The translations under genes were made by a program, and so were the position numbers. Of a DNA stretch of 43,985 nt, positions 8,055-14,129 are shown in pieces. Source of the stretch: Mogibacterium sp. (GTDB taxonomy: Bacteria; Bacillota; Clostridia; Peptostreptococcales; Anaerovoracaceae); contig JAEUGJ010000024.1 in the NCBI GenBank assembly GCA_016775335.1, positions 1 to 43,985 on the forward strand, read 5' to 3'. A model generated the notes under the pieces. The model searched no databases. It was given only the letters and a program-made list of their open reading frames with translations, and was not told the origin of the DNA. Each line of letters begins with the position of its first letter. The first letter of the stretch is position 1.

Positions 8055-8080
8055 CTAGCGAGTGCTCACGCACTCACTAG
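8055..8080. repeat. Inverted repeat after the metallo-hydrolase gene
   Basis: CTAGCGAGTG and CACTCACTAG form a 10-bp arm with one mismatch around CTCACG. It starts two bases after the stop codon. No T run follows, so it may act in mRNA 3'-end protection rather than termination. Confidence 0.4.
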
Positions 8081-8100
8081 ATACAGAGATGTAGAGTATT

Positions 8101-8145
8101 AGCTCCCGGAAGACCTGTAAATACAGGCTCTCCGGGAGCTGTTTT
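8101..8145. terminator. Bidirectional terminator hairpin
   Basis: AGCTCCCGGA pairs with TCCGGGAGCT, with a second stem CCTGT/ACAGG nested inside, followed on the plus strand by GTTTT. It lies between the convergent metallo-hydrolase gene and the AT-rich toxin/immunity island, and marks the left boundary of that island. Confidence 0.7.
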
Positions 8146-8161
8146 GATGGTGTGAATTTCC

Positions 8162-8608
8162 CTATTTGTTCTTCCAACGTTCTGCAGCGGCAATCATTTC
8201 AGGATCGGATTCCGGCATGTAGTACGGATGTTTCATCAAATCGGCAGCTGAAATACCATTCTTTGGGAGCACCGTGGTTGTCAAGCTGTCCAAAATATCA
8301 GAAGCATCATACTTTTTTGTATTGAAATCAATGCGATAGTAGAAGTAACTCATGAATTCATAGGGATCATGAATTGGATAGTTGTACCAACAAAAATCCC
8401 AAAAGATATAAGCGGCATTCACAGAAAGTTCCGGGGTCAAACACTCCTGGGTAAGATAGGATTTAAATGTTTCATATACAGCATCCCATCCATATTCTTC
8501 AATAAGCTCATCTGCCTTGTCATCCAAAGCATCCTCTTGTTCCTCGGTAAGATCTTCGTCCCAGCGTCTGGAGAAGAGTGTGTATATTTCCTTATATAAA
8601 TCATTCAT
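8162..8608 (-). CDS. Putative immunity protein for the MGSG effector encoded at 8608-9120
   Basis: A 148-residue, strongly acidic, aromatic-rich and probably all-helical protein (acidic run WDEDLTEEQEDALDDKADEL at about 15-35). I start it at 8608, where GGAGG is 8 bases upstream. Its ATG overlaps the TAA of the upstream gene in a TAATG junction, so it is translationally coupled. Small size, acidity and position directly after a small effector-like gene are typical of immunity proteins. I do not recognise a named immunity family. It is the last gene of the leftward operon. Confidence 0.6.
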   Translation of the reverse strand: MNDLYKEIYTLFSRRWDEDLTEEQEDALDDKADELIEEYGWDAVYETFKSYLTQECLTPELSVNAAYIFWDFCWYNYPIHDPYEFMSYFYYRIDFNTKKYDASDILDSLTTTVLPKNGISAADLMKHPYYMPESDPEMIAAAERWKNK

Positions 8609-9120
8609 TATGATTTCCTCCATTTCGAATTTTTGTCAAATAGTCTAGGATTATTATCACAGATATTTTGTAAAATTGCATCAACTTTTTCCAACGATTT
8701 GGAATTCGGACGGAAGTGACCGCTTCGATCATCAACAGACGAGATCCGACCCTTGCGAAAGGTTATCATGCCGGCACACTGCACCTGTGGATCTTTTCCA
8801 CCAATCAAAGTTGGGTGTGGAGCTCTTTTTCTACCATCATTGGGGTTACATCGTTTTCCAAAGATGATATTTCCGTTTTTGTCTAACACGTATGTCATGG
8901 TTCCTTCCGCACGATTTCCGTTAAAGACAAAGCGGTTTCCATCAATGGCTGTTTCCAAATTAGTGGCTGTTGGATTCTTAAAGTATCCAGTATTAGGATT
9001 GTAAATATCAGGATCCTTCTTGTCCATTTTCAACATATCTGAAGTGACATGATATGATGGTGCATATGGTTGTGAACCATTCCCGCCGCTACCATATCCT
9101 CCGCTTGATCCGCTTCCCAT
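8608..9120 (-). CDS. MGSG-leader effector-like protein with SGHFRP motif
   Basis: A 170-residue protein. The first 16 residues are a Gly/Ser leader (MGSGSSGGYGSGG), followed by a compact domain holding HPTLIGGKD at 102-110 and SGHFRP at 133-138, with conserved-looking TYVLDKNGNIIFGKR before them. This resembles C-terminal toxin domains of polymorphic toxin systems, here encoded as a stand-alone ORF without a secretion domain. The start overlaps the DUF4417 stop (TAATG) behind a GGAGGTGATC ribosome site. The downstream acidic gene is the likely immunity partner. The toxic activity is inference; I know no function for the SGHFRP domain. Confidence 0.55.
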   Translation of the reverse strand: MGSGSSGGYGSGGNGSQPYAPSYHVTSDMLKMDKKDPDIYNPNTGYFKNPTATNLETAIDGNRFVFNGNRAEGTMTYVLDKNGNIIFGKRCNPNDGRKRAPHPTLIGGKDPQVQCAGMITFRKGRISSVDDRSGHFRPNSKSLEKVDAILQNICDNNPRLFDKNSKWRKS

Positions 9121-9827
9121 TACTGATCACCTCCATGCATTTTGGTAATCCAATCTGTATAGGGAATGAATTTTGCACTATTCCGATATGGACCAAAAAC
9201 CTTGGAGTTCATAGAACCATACACAAGGATTATTTCAGGTTCCAGCGTTTCCATCATGGAAGCCAATCCGGCTTCAAAATGATACTTGTCATCGCGAGTT
9301 TTAAAACAGCCATAGGTTCCAATAGCAACAATGCTATGTTTTTCTGCACCGAGGAATGCTAGTTTCTCCGGAAGTACTTTAGTTGTGTAAGTAAGCTCAT
9401 TTCCCCAGCGTACTTGAGGGATTACGTATGCCCCATGACTCTGATAATAATATCCAATTGCTCGATTTCGATACACGTTTGTGATTTGAACGGCAAGTGG
9501 TGCGTCTCGATAAAGAGAGCAGTCCGGACTAATTAAAGGTTTAATGCTTTCAGGCGTAACGAGTGGCTGTTTACAGAATTCTTCAATATAATCCTGAGGT
9601 GAAATCAGCACTTCTGCAAATTCCCGATCCATTTCGTAGAAACCAATTGCAATGTCTGAACAATTTGTCCGTTTTCTTTTTGTGAAAGGCACAATATCGG
9701 AAGGAATAATGAACTGCTCAGGTTTTTTAATCATTGGGATACCAAGATATCCATCAAAGTCAGCGCCCTTTACAAGTTCTGGATTCATGCCGTCGTCGAT
9801 AGTTGCTTTTCGTTTTTTCTTATCCAT
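9120..9827 (-). CDS. DUF4417-domain protein
   Basis: A 235-residue protein of the DUF4417 family. The signature is visible as SPDCSLYRDAPLAVQITNVYRNR, then GYYYQSHGAYVIPQVRWG, and a C-terminal ILVYGSMNSKVFGPYRNS block. I choose the ATG at 9827 because AAGGAG lies 8 bases upstream; the reading extends in frame to 9959, but that part overlaps the structured element and has no ribosome site. DUF4417 genes are common on mobile elements of Firmicutes; the function is unknown to me. It is coupled to the MGSG gene by a TAATG overlap, so it belongs to the same unit. Confidence 0.75.
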   Translation of the reverse strand: MDKKKRKATIDDGMNPELVKGADFDGYLGIPMIKKPEQFIIPSDIVPFTKRKRTNCSDIAIGFYEMDREFAEVLISPQDYIEEFCKQPLVTPESIKPLISPDCSLYRDAPLAVQITNVYRNRAIGYYYQSHGAYVIPQVRWGNELTYTTKVLPEKLAFLGAEKHSIVAIGTYGCFKTRDDKYHFEAGLASMMETLEPEIILVYGSMNSKVFGPYRNSAKFIPYTDWITKMHGGDQ

Positions 9828-9902
9828 TATGTCATCTCCTTTGATGTTAGTTATTAATTTGGGGGTTTTAGATTTTTTCTTGTTCATAAAATTCATCATA
9901 AT

Positions 9903-9989
9903 AAATACCGCAGAGTCATACTTGCAGAATAGGCAGGTAACTACCCGGAAATTCTGCAATGTAGCACGTCTCTGCGGCTTATTTGCAAG
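9903..9989 (-). ncRNA. Structured intercistronic element, copy 1 (upstream of DUF4417)
   Basis: On the minus strand the transcript can fold into an outer stem CCGCAGAG (9977-9970) with CTCTGCGG (9915-9908), extended by AAATA/TATTT. A 9-bp inner stem pairs TTGCAGAAT (9959-9951) with ATTCTGCAA (9930-9922), with a small GGT/ACC hairpin at the tip. The 5' block from CTTGCAAATAAGC to TGCTACATTGCAGAA is nearly identical to copy 2 at 11292-11394. It lies between the small Cys-rich ORF and the DUF4417 start. It could be a cis-regulatory RNA or a DNA recombination/processing site; the structure is seen, the role is not. Confidence 0.55.
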
Positions 9990-10017
9990 TTACGATATTT
10001 ATTTATGAAGAGGATGT

Positions 10018-10188
10018 TTAGGGCGGATGGTCATCTCCAATGACAATGGAAATATCCTTGCCTTTCATTGCGGGACACTTTTGGAGGATTTCCAGTGGTG
10101 TCTTGAGGGGGGACGGAAGCTTTATAATAAAGCAACTTTTCCCGATGGTGCATTTCCTTGGGCAACGATAGATAACAGCGGTATTCAA
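10018..10188 (-). CDS. 56-residue Cys-rich ORF with TTG start
   Basis: A short ORF with a TTG start at 10188 placed 7 bases after GAGGTG. It reads (M)NTAVIYRCPRKCTIGKSC and ends with a conserved-looking LQKCPAMKGKDISIVIGDDH. Four cysteines (CxxxC, C, C) suggest metal binding or disulphides. It is downstream of the operator copy at 10225-10243 and upstream of structured element copy 1, in the same direction as DUF4417. No family recognised. It is short and starts with TTG, so reality is not certain, but the ribosome site and composition are coding-like. Confidence 0.45.
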   Translation of the reverse strand: MNTAVIYRCPRKCTIGKSCFIIKLPSPLKTPLEILQKCPAMKGKDISIVIGDDHPP

Positions 10189-10224
10189 ATGTAATCACCT
10201 CATTTCGTAATAGTATTGTTAATA

Positions 10225-10243
10225 TGTTCGCGATTTTCTAACA
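10225..10243. promoter_or_regulatory. XRE operator-like motif, copy c
   Basis: TGTTCGCGATTTTCTAACA matches the two copies near the XRE gene (12500-12518 and 12556-12574) in both half-sites. It lies upstream of the small Cys-rich ORF and DUF4417 unit and links that unit to the same repressor. I cannot place a convincing promoter next to it. Confidence 0.55.
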
Positions 10244-10270
10244 CTTAGGCCTTTATATAGGCCCAGGTGT
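10241..10270. repeat. Hairpin downstream of the first immunity gene
   Basis: ACACTTAGGCC and GGCCCAGGTGT form imperfect arms around TTTATATA. There is no T run, so it may be a weak terminator for the upstream unit or part of the regulatory region; it abuts operator copy c. Confidence 0.35.
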
Positions 10271-10360
10271 TTAATTCCTGAGCCAAATTATTCTGCCGCT
10301 CTTTTAAAGAGTATTAGATGGTGAGTGATAATATGAGTCATTTTCATTTCCTCCAAAAAA

Positions 10361-10756
10361 CTAGTAGTTATATGGAAAATCAGGTACAATATAAAAGCAT
10401 ATAGCTGCGCTTGACAGTGTCTTTGCAATACATCTAATTTCACTTACACGACTGAGTGTATTGCTTGAGGAATCGTCAAATGGATACAGTTTTACAGGGG
10501 TAGAACAATCCAACAGTTTTTTTGCCTGTAAGAAGTTTGTATGACTGATTTTTGCAATGATTTGCAGGTTTTCTTTAGATTGTGCATTGCCGGGCAAAAG
10601 CCATAGTTCATATGCCGTGTTGTCGTCAAGAGATGGATCATATGTTGTAGTAGCCCATCCCCATCCACATTGTGGGCATTCGACGCATATAGAATCGCCT
10701 GAGCTTCGGTCTGTCATTTCACAGCCACATTTTTCACAAATTATTTTGTCGGTCAT
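10361..10756 (-). CDS. Putative immunity protein: zinc ribbon plus ribosomal L7/L12-like domain
   Basis: A 131-residue protein with an N-terminal zinc ribbon (Cys 7, 10, 24, 27, 30; the second knuckle is CPQC). A C-terminal segment (about 58-125) has a helix-strand pattern resembling the C-terminal domain of ribosomal protein L7/L12 (LQIIAKISHTNFLQAKKLL). The start overlaps the end of the MGSG protein at 10753-11247 by 4 bases (ATGA). That coupling and position make it the probable antidote of the upstream protein. The role is inferred from context; the domain reading is moderate. Confidence 0.55.
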   Translation of the reverse strand: MTDKIICEKCGCEMTDRSSGDSICVECPQCGWGWATTTYDPSLDDNTAYELWLLPGNAQSKENLQIIAKISHTNFLQAKKLLDCSTPVKLYPFDDSSSNTLSRVSEIRCIAKTLSSAAICFYIVPDFPYNY

Positions 10757-11247
10757 TTTTTATTTCCTCCTGGTTTGAATGCTATAAAGTCACCTCGTAT
10801 TGTCGGGTGCGGCATGTTTGGATTTTGGGGATGTCTTGGTGCAATAATATATCTTCCATCAGGATATGCCCAAACAAGATACTTAGGTGCATATACTACT
10901 GTATTTAGCTTGTTTGCCAAATTTTGAGCAAAGCCATCAGCTTTGGAACCAGTTAAGCAGGATAGCAAACGTATCGGTTGCTTTTTATGATAGCCTGCGT
11001 TATGCTTTAGGATACGAGAAATACTTCTTGCATCTAATTGCTGCTTGATTCCGTTGAATTCAATTTGAATACTTGCGGGAGAACCATGTCCTATAATATC
11101 AAAATTGCCTTCAGGGTCCACATCTGATCTTCGGGCGATATTATCAAAGTATCGATAATCTTTGCTGCGCAAAACCAATTCACCAGCTACCGGTCTCGGA
11201 CATGATGTTATGGCTCCCAAGTAGAGCCCTTTGTTTCCACTTCCCAT
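10753..11247 (-). CDS. MGSG-leader protein with caspase-like (clan CD) His-Cys dyad
   Basis: A 164-residue protein starting MGSGNKGLYLG. The middle has FDIIGHGSPASI with H54, and about 43 residues later a hydrophobic strand RLLSCLTG with C97, followed by a GFAQNLANKL helix. A His-Gly pair and a strand-terminal Cys in this order are the hallmark of clan CD cysteine peptidases (C80/CPD, gingipain and CHAT types). It is likely a small protease-fold effector or a self-processing domain. GGAGGT lies 8 bases before the ATG at 11247. It shares only the MGSG leader with the second effector. Coupled to a zinc-ribbon gene by ATGA. Confidence 0.55.
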   Translation of the reverse strand: MGSGNKGLYLGAITSCPRPVAGELVLRSKDYRYFDNIARRSDVDPEGNFDIIGHGSPASIQIEFNGIKQQLDARSISRILKHNAGYHKKQPIRLLSCLTGSKADGFAQNLANKLNTVVYAPKYLVWAYPDGRYIIAPRHPQNPNMPHPTIRGDFIAFKPGGNKK

Positions 11248-11291
11248 CAATAATCACCTCCCCTCAGGGAATGATTACGGTAGAATAGCAG

Positions 11292-11394
11292 AAATATTGA
11301 TGGTTCATACATAAACAGAACCTTCCTTTCTCCGGTTTGACCGGAATGATGAAAGTTCTGCAATGTAGCATGTCTAGTGCAGCTTATTTGCAAG
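11292..11394 (-). ncRNA. Structured intercistronic element, copy 2 (upstream of MGSG protease-like gene)
   Basis: The 5' block (CTTGCAAATAAGC, then GACATGCTACATTGCAGAA) matches copy 1. The inner stem is GCAGAAC (11361-11355) with GTTCTGT (11321-11315). Where copy 1 has a T-A pair, copy 2 has C-G, a compensatory change. The tip is an unrelated hairpin CCGGT/ACCGG (11344-11340 with 11336-11332). The outer CCGCAGAG stem of copy 1 is not kept, but AAATA/TATTT is. It lies right after the ImmA stop codon and before the effector's ribosome site. Confidence 0.5.
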
Positions 11395-11424
11395 CAACTT
11401 TAGTTTTGAAGTAACGAGCACAGA

Positions 11425-12108
11425 TTATCGCCAGATCTCCGGACGTGCATATCCAAGATTGATGAGACGGTATTTCATAGCTGTTTTAGTTACATTGAAT
11501 CTGCCAGCCATTTCAATTAAAATCCTGCGATCAACTGAATTATCAAAATTCAGGATATAGTCAATGTGATGATAATGGAGCTGTTCTTCAATTACAGCAG
11601 CAGGCATAAGAAATGCTGCAGCACAGGTATTAGCTTGATATTCACATATTTCCAGTGAAGAAAGCGGGTATCTTTTGCCAGCTAGCGCTTTACGTGTGGT
11701 GCTATGTGTATAGTCAGGATTGCTGTGTCTAAAGCAGTCTTTATGAAGAACCTGATGAAACACTTCGTGCATTACGGTGAAATTCTCTACCCCGTGATTC
11801 TTCATTTCAGTAAGTGTGCTGTCAATGAGAATTGTGCCTTCTTCAAGAAAGACCCGGTGTGGCTTCATTCCGTCTTCGTAATGAGATTCCGGCCATACCC
11901 AAAGCGTCCCGGATTTGAAGGCAGTAAGTCCCAGTATAGATTGATCTGGAGTAATATACTTCCAGTCATAGGGTACATCAAGGCATTTTTCGATGACCTC
12001 ATACACATCTAACGGTTTGCATTTGTACAGCCTCTCTGCATCAAATCTACGAAGTAACTCAGTCGCCTTTTCTTCTAATTGCTTTGGTGAATATTTGTAG
12101 TGGATCAA
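11425..12108 (-). CDS. ImmA/IrrE-family metallopeptidase
   Basis: A 227-residue protein with the zinc protease motif HEVFH at about 114-118 and a further conserved ICEYQANTCAAAFLMP segment holding the third ligand Glu. ImmA-type proteases cleave and inactivate a neighbouring XRE repressor, as shown for ImmA/ImmR of ICEBs1. I place the start at a TTG at 12108 just past the XRE stop, preceded by AGAGGAAAA; a longer in-frame reading overlaps the XRE gene. Adjacent and co-directional with the XRE gene, it is the probable switch that derepresses the island. Confidence 0.85.
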   Translation of the reverse strand: MIHYKYSPKQLEEKATELLRRFDAERLYKCKPLDVYEVIEKCLDVPYDWKYITPDQSILGLTAFKSGTLWVWPESHYEDGMKPHRVFLEEGTILIDSTLTEMKNHGVENFTVMHEVFHQVLHKDCFRHSNPDYTHSTTRKALAGKRYPLSSLEICEYQANTCAAAFLMPAAVIEEQLHYHHIDYILNFDNSVDRRILIEMAGRFNVTKTAMKYRLINLGYARPEIWR

Positions 12109-12110
12109 TC

Positions 12111-12479
12111 TTAATTTTCCTCTTGCTCTAACATGTCGATAACCTTCTGCCAAACTTTTTCGTCAGCACCTTTGTCACGAGCCATGCGAAGAGCAGTACG
12201 TGCTTTTGGACTTCCCATAATATACTCAGGAAGATCCGGAGAGATACCATTTTTTCTTTCGCCTGCAGCAAGATCGAACATCTTGTCAGTGTCTTCCTGA
12301 CTAAGCTGAAGAAGTTTTGCCAGTTCTTCAAGTTTTTCTCTTGCCGGTGGATATCGATGCCCCTTTTCTATATCGCTCATAAATGCCGGCGCTATTCCAA
12401 GTTCTGCCGCAAGGCCGCGTAAGGTCTTACCAAGTGCTTTACGTCGCACCTCTACAAATTTGCCAAATTCTCCTGTCAT
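12111..12479 (-). CDS. XRE-family repressor paired with ImmA
   Basis: A 122-residue protein. The N-terminal helix-turn-helix spans about 8-62 (RRKALGKTLRGLAAELGIAP, then FMSDIEKGHRYPP). The C-terminal half is charged and carries a likely ImmA recognition/cleavage region. Good Shine-Dalgarno (AGGAGG) and a consensus promoter flanked by two copies of a 19-bp motif lie upstream, so autoregulation is likely. The same motif lies beside the kptA promoter and before the DUF4417 unit. It differs from the XRE gene at 746 and belongs to a separate island. Confidence 0.88.
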   Translation of the reverse strand: MTGEFGKFVEVRRKALGKTLRGLAAELGIAPAFMSDIEKGHRYPPAREKLEELAKLLQLSQEDTDKMFDLAAGERKNGISPDLPEYIMGSPKARTALRMARDKGADEKVWQKVIDMLEQEEN

Positions 12480-12499
12480 GATTTTACCTCCTGAAAAAG

Positions 12500-12518
12500 T
12501 GTTCGCACTTTTCTAACA
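12500..12518. promoter_or_regulatory. XRE operator-like motif, copy a
   Basis: TGTTCGCACTTTTCTAACA overlaps the expected transcription start of the XRE gene. With copies b and c it defines the pattern TGTTCGC, five or six A/T-rich bases, TCTAACA, an imperfect inverted repeat. Confidence 0.6.
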
Positions 12519-12521
12519 TCA

Positions 12522-12550
12522 ATACTATCATGGGTAAATGATGAAGTCAA
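12522..12550 (-). promoter_or_regulatory. Promoter of the XRE-ImmA operon
   Basis: TTGACT (12550-12545) and TAGTAT (12527-12522) on the minus strand have a 17-base spacer. Operator copies a and b flank it immediately on both sides, a classical arrangement for an autorepressed promoter. Confidence 0.65.
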
Positions 12551-12555
12551 GAGAA

Positions 12556-12574
12556 TGTTCGCAAAAATCTAACA
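12556..12574. promoter_or_regulatory. XRE operator-like motif, copy b
   Basis: TGTTCGCAAAAATCTAACA lies between the -35 boxes of the divergent XRE and kptA promoters, so one bound repressor could affect both. A half-site in the opposite orientation (AAGTGTTAGA, 12605-12614) overlaps the kptA -10 box. Confidence 0.6.
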
Positions 12575-12587
12575 CTTTTAAGTTTGG

Positions 12588-12616
12588 TTTACGCGAGGGA
12601 GAGTAAGTGTTAGAAT
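12588..12616 (+). promoter_or_regulatory. Promoter of kptA
   Basis: TTTACG at 12588-12593 and TAGAAT at 12611-12616, spacer 17. The start would be near 12623. The initial transcribed region (12618-12632) matches 14 of 15 bases of structured element copy 1 (AAATAAGCCGCAGAG). Confidence 0.5.
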
Positions 12617-12668
12617 GAAATAAGCTGCAGAGGCAACTGCTCCGTATGGAACGAAATGAGGTGATGGA

Positions 12669-13202
12669 ATGTCGCGGACAGATACAAGCAGGTATCTCAG
12701 TCTGATTCTTCGACATAAGCCAGAAGTAATTGGAATTACACTTGATGAACATGGCTGGGCTAATGTAAAAGAACTGATTGCAGGTATTTCAAAAACACAG
12801 CCACTGGATATGGAATTGTTGGATAAGATTGTTCGAACAGATAACAAGCAACGCTACTCTTTTAATGAAGATAAAACGCTGATTCGAGCAAATCAGGGAC
12901 ATTCGATTCCGGTGGATGTGGAACTGCAAAGGGTAACCCCACCAGAAATACTATTTCATGGAACCGGAGAGAAATACACAGACTCTATTGATCAGATAGG
13001 ACTTATTCCAAAATCAAGGTTATATGTTCATCTTTCCGGTGATGAAGCAACTGCCGTTACTGTTGGCAGTCGTCACGGAAAACCGGTAGTATACAGAGTG
13101 GCTGCGGGGGAGATGGAAAAAGCAGGGTTTGAGTTTTATCGCTCTGTGAATGGAGTATGGCTTACAAAAGTAGTTCCGGTAAGATATTTAGATAAAATGT
13201 AA
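12669..13202 (+). CDS. kptA: RNA 2'-phosphotransferase (KptA/Tpt1 family)
   Basis: A 177-residue protein of normal family length. The N-terminal winged-helix lobe has SRYLSLILRHKPEVIGITLDEHGW. The C-terminal NAD-binding lobe has LFHGTGEKY, then QIGLIPKSRLYVHLS and a GSRHGKPVVYRV segment. Family members remove a 2'-phosphate from RNA, transferring it to NAD+ to give ADP-ribose 1'',2''-cyclic phosphate. Bacteria lack the tRNA splicing that makes this phosphate, so the substrate here is open. It is divergent from the XRE-ImmA pair, shares its operator motif and is closed by the terminator at 13264-13310. Confidence 0.92.
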   Translation: MSRTDTSRYLSLILRHKPEVIGITLDEHGWANVKELIAGISKTQPLDMELLDKIVRTDNKQRYSFNEDKTLIRANQGHSIPVDVELQRVTPPEILFHGTGEKYTDSIDQIGLIPKSRLYVHLSGDEATAVTVGSRHGKPVVYRVAAGEMEKAGFEFYRSVNGVWLTKVVPVRYLDKM

Positions 13203-13210
13203 TTCTTTAA

Positions 13211-13272
13211 AATCCCTTTTCCCGCAAAAACCGTGCTTCGACGTGGGTTTGGGGCGGGAAAAAAAAGGGATT
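13211..13272. repeat. Alternative hairpin sharing an arm with the terminator
   Basis: AATCCCTTTTCCCGC (13211-13225) can pair with the segment 13254-13272 (GCGGG, an A run, then GGGATT). That right arm also forms the left arm of the terminator at 13264-13310, so the two folds exclude each other. Confidence 0.45.
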
Positions 13273-13310
13273 GGACCCCCCGGCGTCTGGGGGGTCCAAT
13301 CCCTTTTTCT
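13264..13310. terminator. Strong bidirectional terminator between kptA and the HD-domain gene
   Basis: A perfect 18-bp stem (AAAGGGATTGGACCCCCC with its complement) around a 7-base loop, with T runs on both strands. It sits between convergent genes and marks the right boundary of the AT-rich island. Confidence 0.95.
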
Positions 13311-13320
13311 TATTACCTCA

Positions 13321-13863
13321 TTATGCGGAATACCGATTCCGGCTCTCCATTCCCTGCAGTGCAGGTGCGGAATCGCTTCCCTCCTCCGTGAAACGGCTTT
13401 CGCCGAAGCTGAGGAAGTCCCGAACGGCAACTACCTTGTCCGCCAGGGAGACGATGACGCCCTCCCGGCAGGTTGGAAGCTCCGAAGTCACCGGCCACAT
13501 GTGAGTCCGGATAATTTCTTCCGACTTCTCACTCAGATCCGGCAGCAGCTTCTTCGCCACTTCCACGGATTCCATCGGGTGCTCCCGATAGCATTCCTTA
13601 TTATTGTCAAACTTCTCGTGTCGATCCAGAATTCCCAGATCGTGGCACAGTGCACCTTTCACAACGGATTCGCTGTCCGTGTGCACGTGAATCTTCTTCA
13701 GCAGATAGCAAATCCAAACGCTGGCTGCCACCACGCGCATGGTATGCATTCCCACCGAGCTTCTCAGGTGGTGACGCTGATTCATTGCCTGTTCGAATTC
13801 CGGAGAGTCCACGATATTCTTTCCGTATTTATTCAGATAAGATGTAACAACCTTTCCTGCCAT
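13321..13863 (-). CDS. HD-domain phosphohydrolase
   Basis: A 180-residue single HD-domain protein. The metal ligands fit the family: H40, the H74-D75 doublet in GALCHDLGILD, H95 in REHPMESVEV, H121, and D142 in SLADKVVAVRDF. Such proteins hydrolyse phosphomonoesters or nucleotides; the substrate cannot be told. It is probably monocistronic, with AAGGAG just before the ATG and the bidirectional terminator just past its stop. I find no gene in the 266 bases on its upstream side (13864-14129). Confidence 0.82.
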   Translation of the reverse strand: MAGKVVTSYLNKYGKNIVDSPEFEQAMNQRHHLRSSVGMHTMRVVAASVWICYLLKKIHVHTDSESVVKGALCHDLGILDRHEKFDNNKECYREHPMESVEVAKKLLPDLSEKSEEIIRTHMWPVTSELPTCREGVIVSLADKVVAVRDFLSFGESRFTEEGSDSAPALQGMESRNRYSA

Positions 13864-14129
13864 AGTGCTCCTTTCTGACTCTTGACCATTACCGTCCTTA
13901 TACTATATCTGAATTCTGGCATTCTGATGGCACATTTATGTGGTTTTTTTGAACATATCCGCCGCCTCAAAACACCCAACACAATAATTTTAGCATTAAA
14001 AACAGCGGGATGGCAATGCTTTTTATGAACGAAACACAACAAAAAATTGAATTTCTTGTCGCAACAGATTATTTTTCTTAAAAGAAGTTTTGAGCGATTT
14101 TAGGCAACTCCGGGTCCTCCGTCTTGCCG

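Noticed and set aside
9903..11394. Integron attC sites
   Set aside because: The elements are folded and lie between genes, but there is no integron integrase, no attI and no typical R-box GTTRRRY signature at the ends; kept as an open alternative only.
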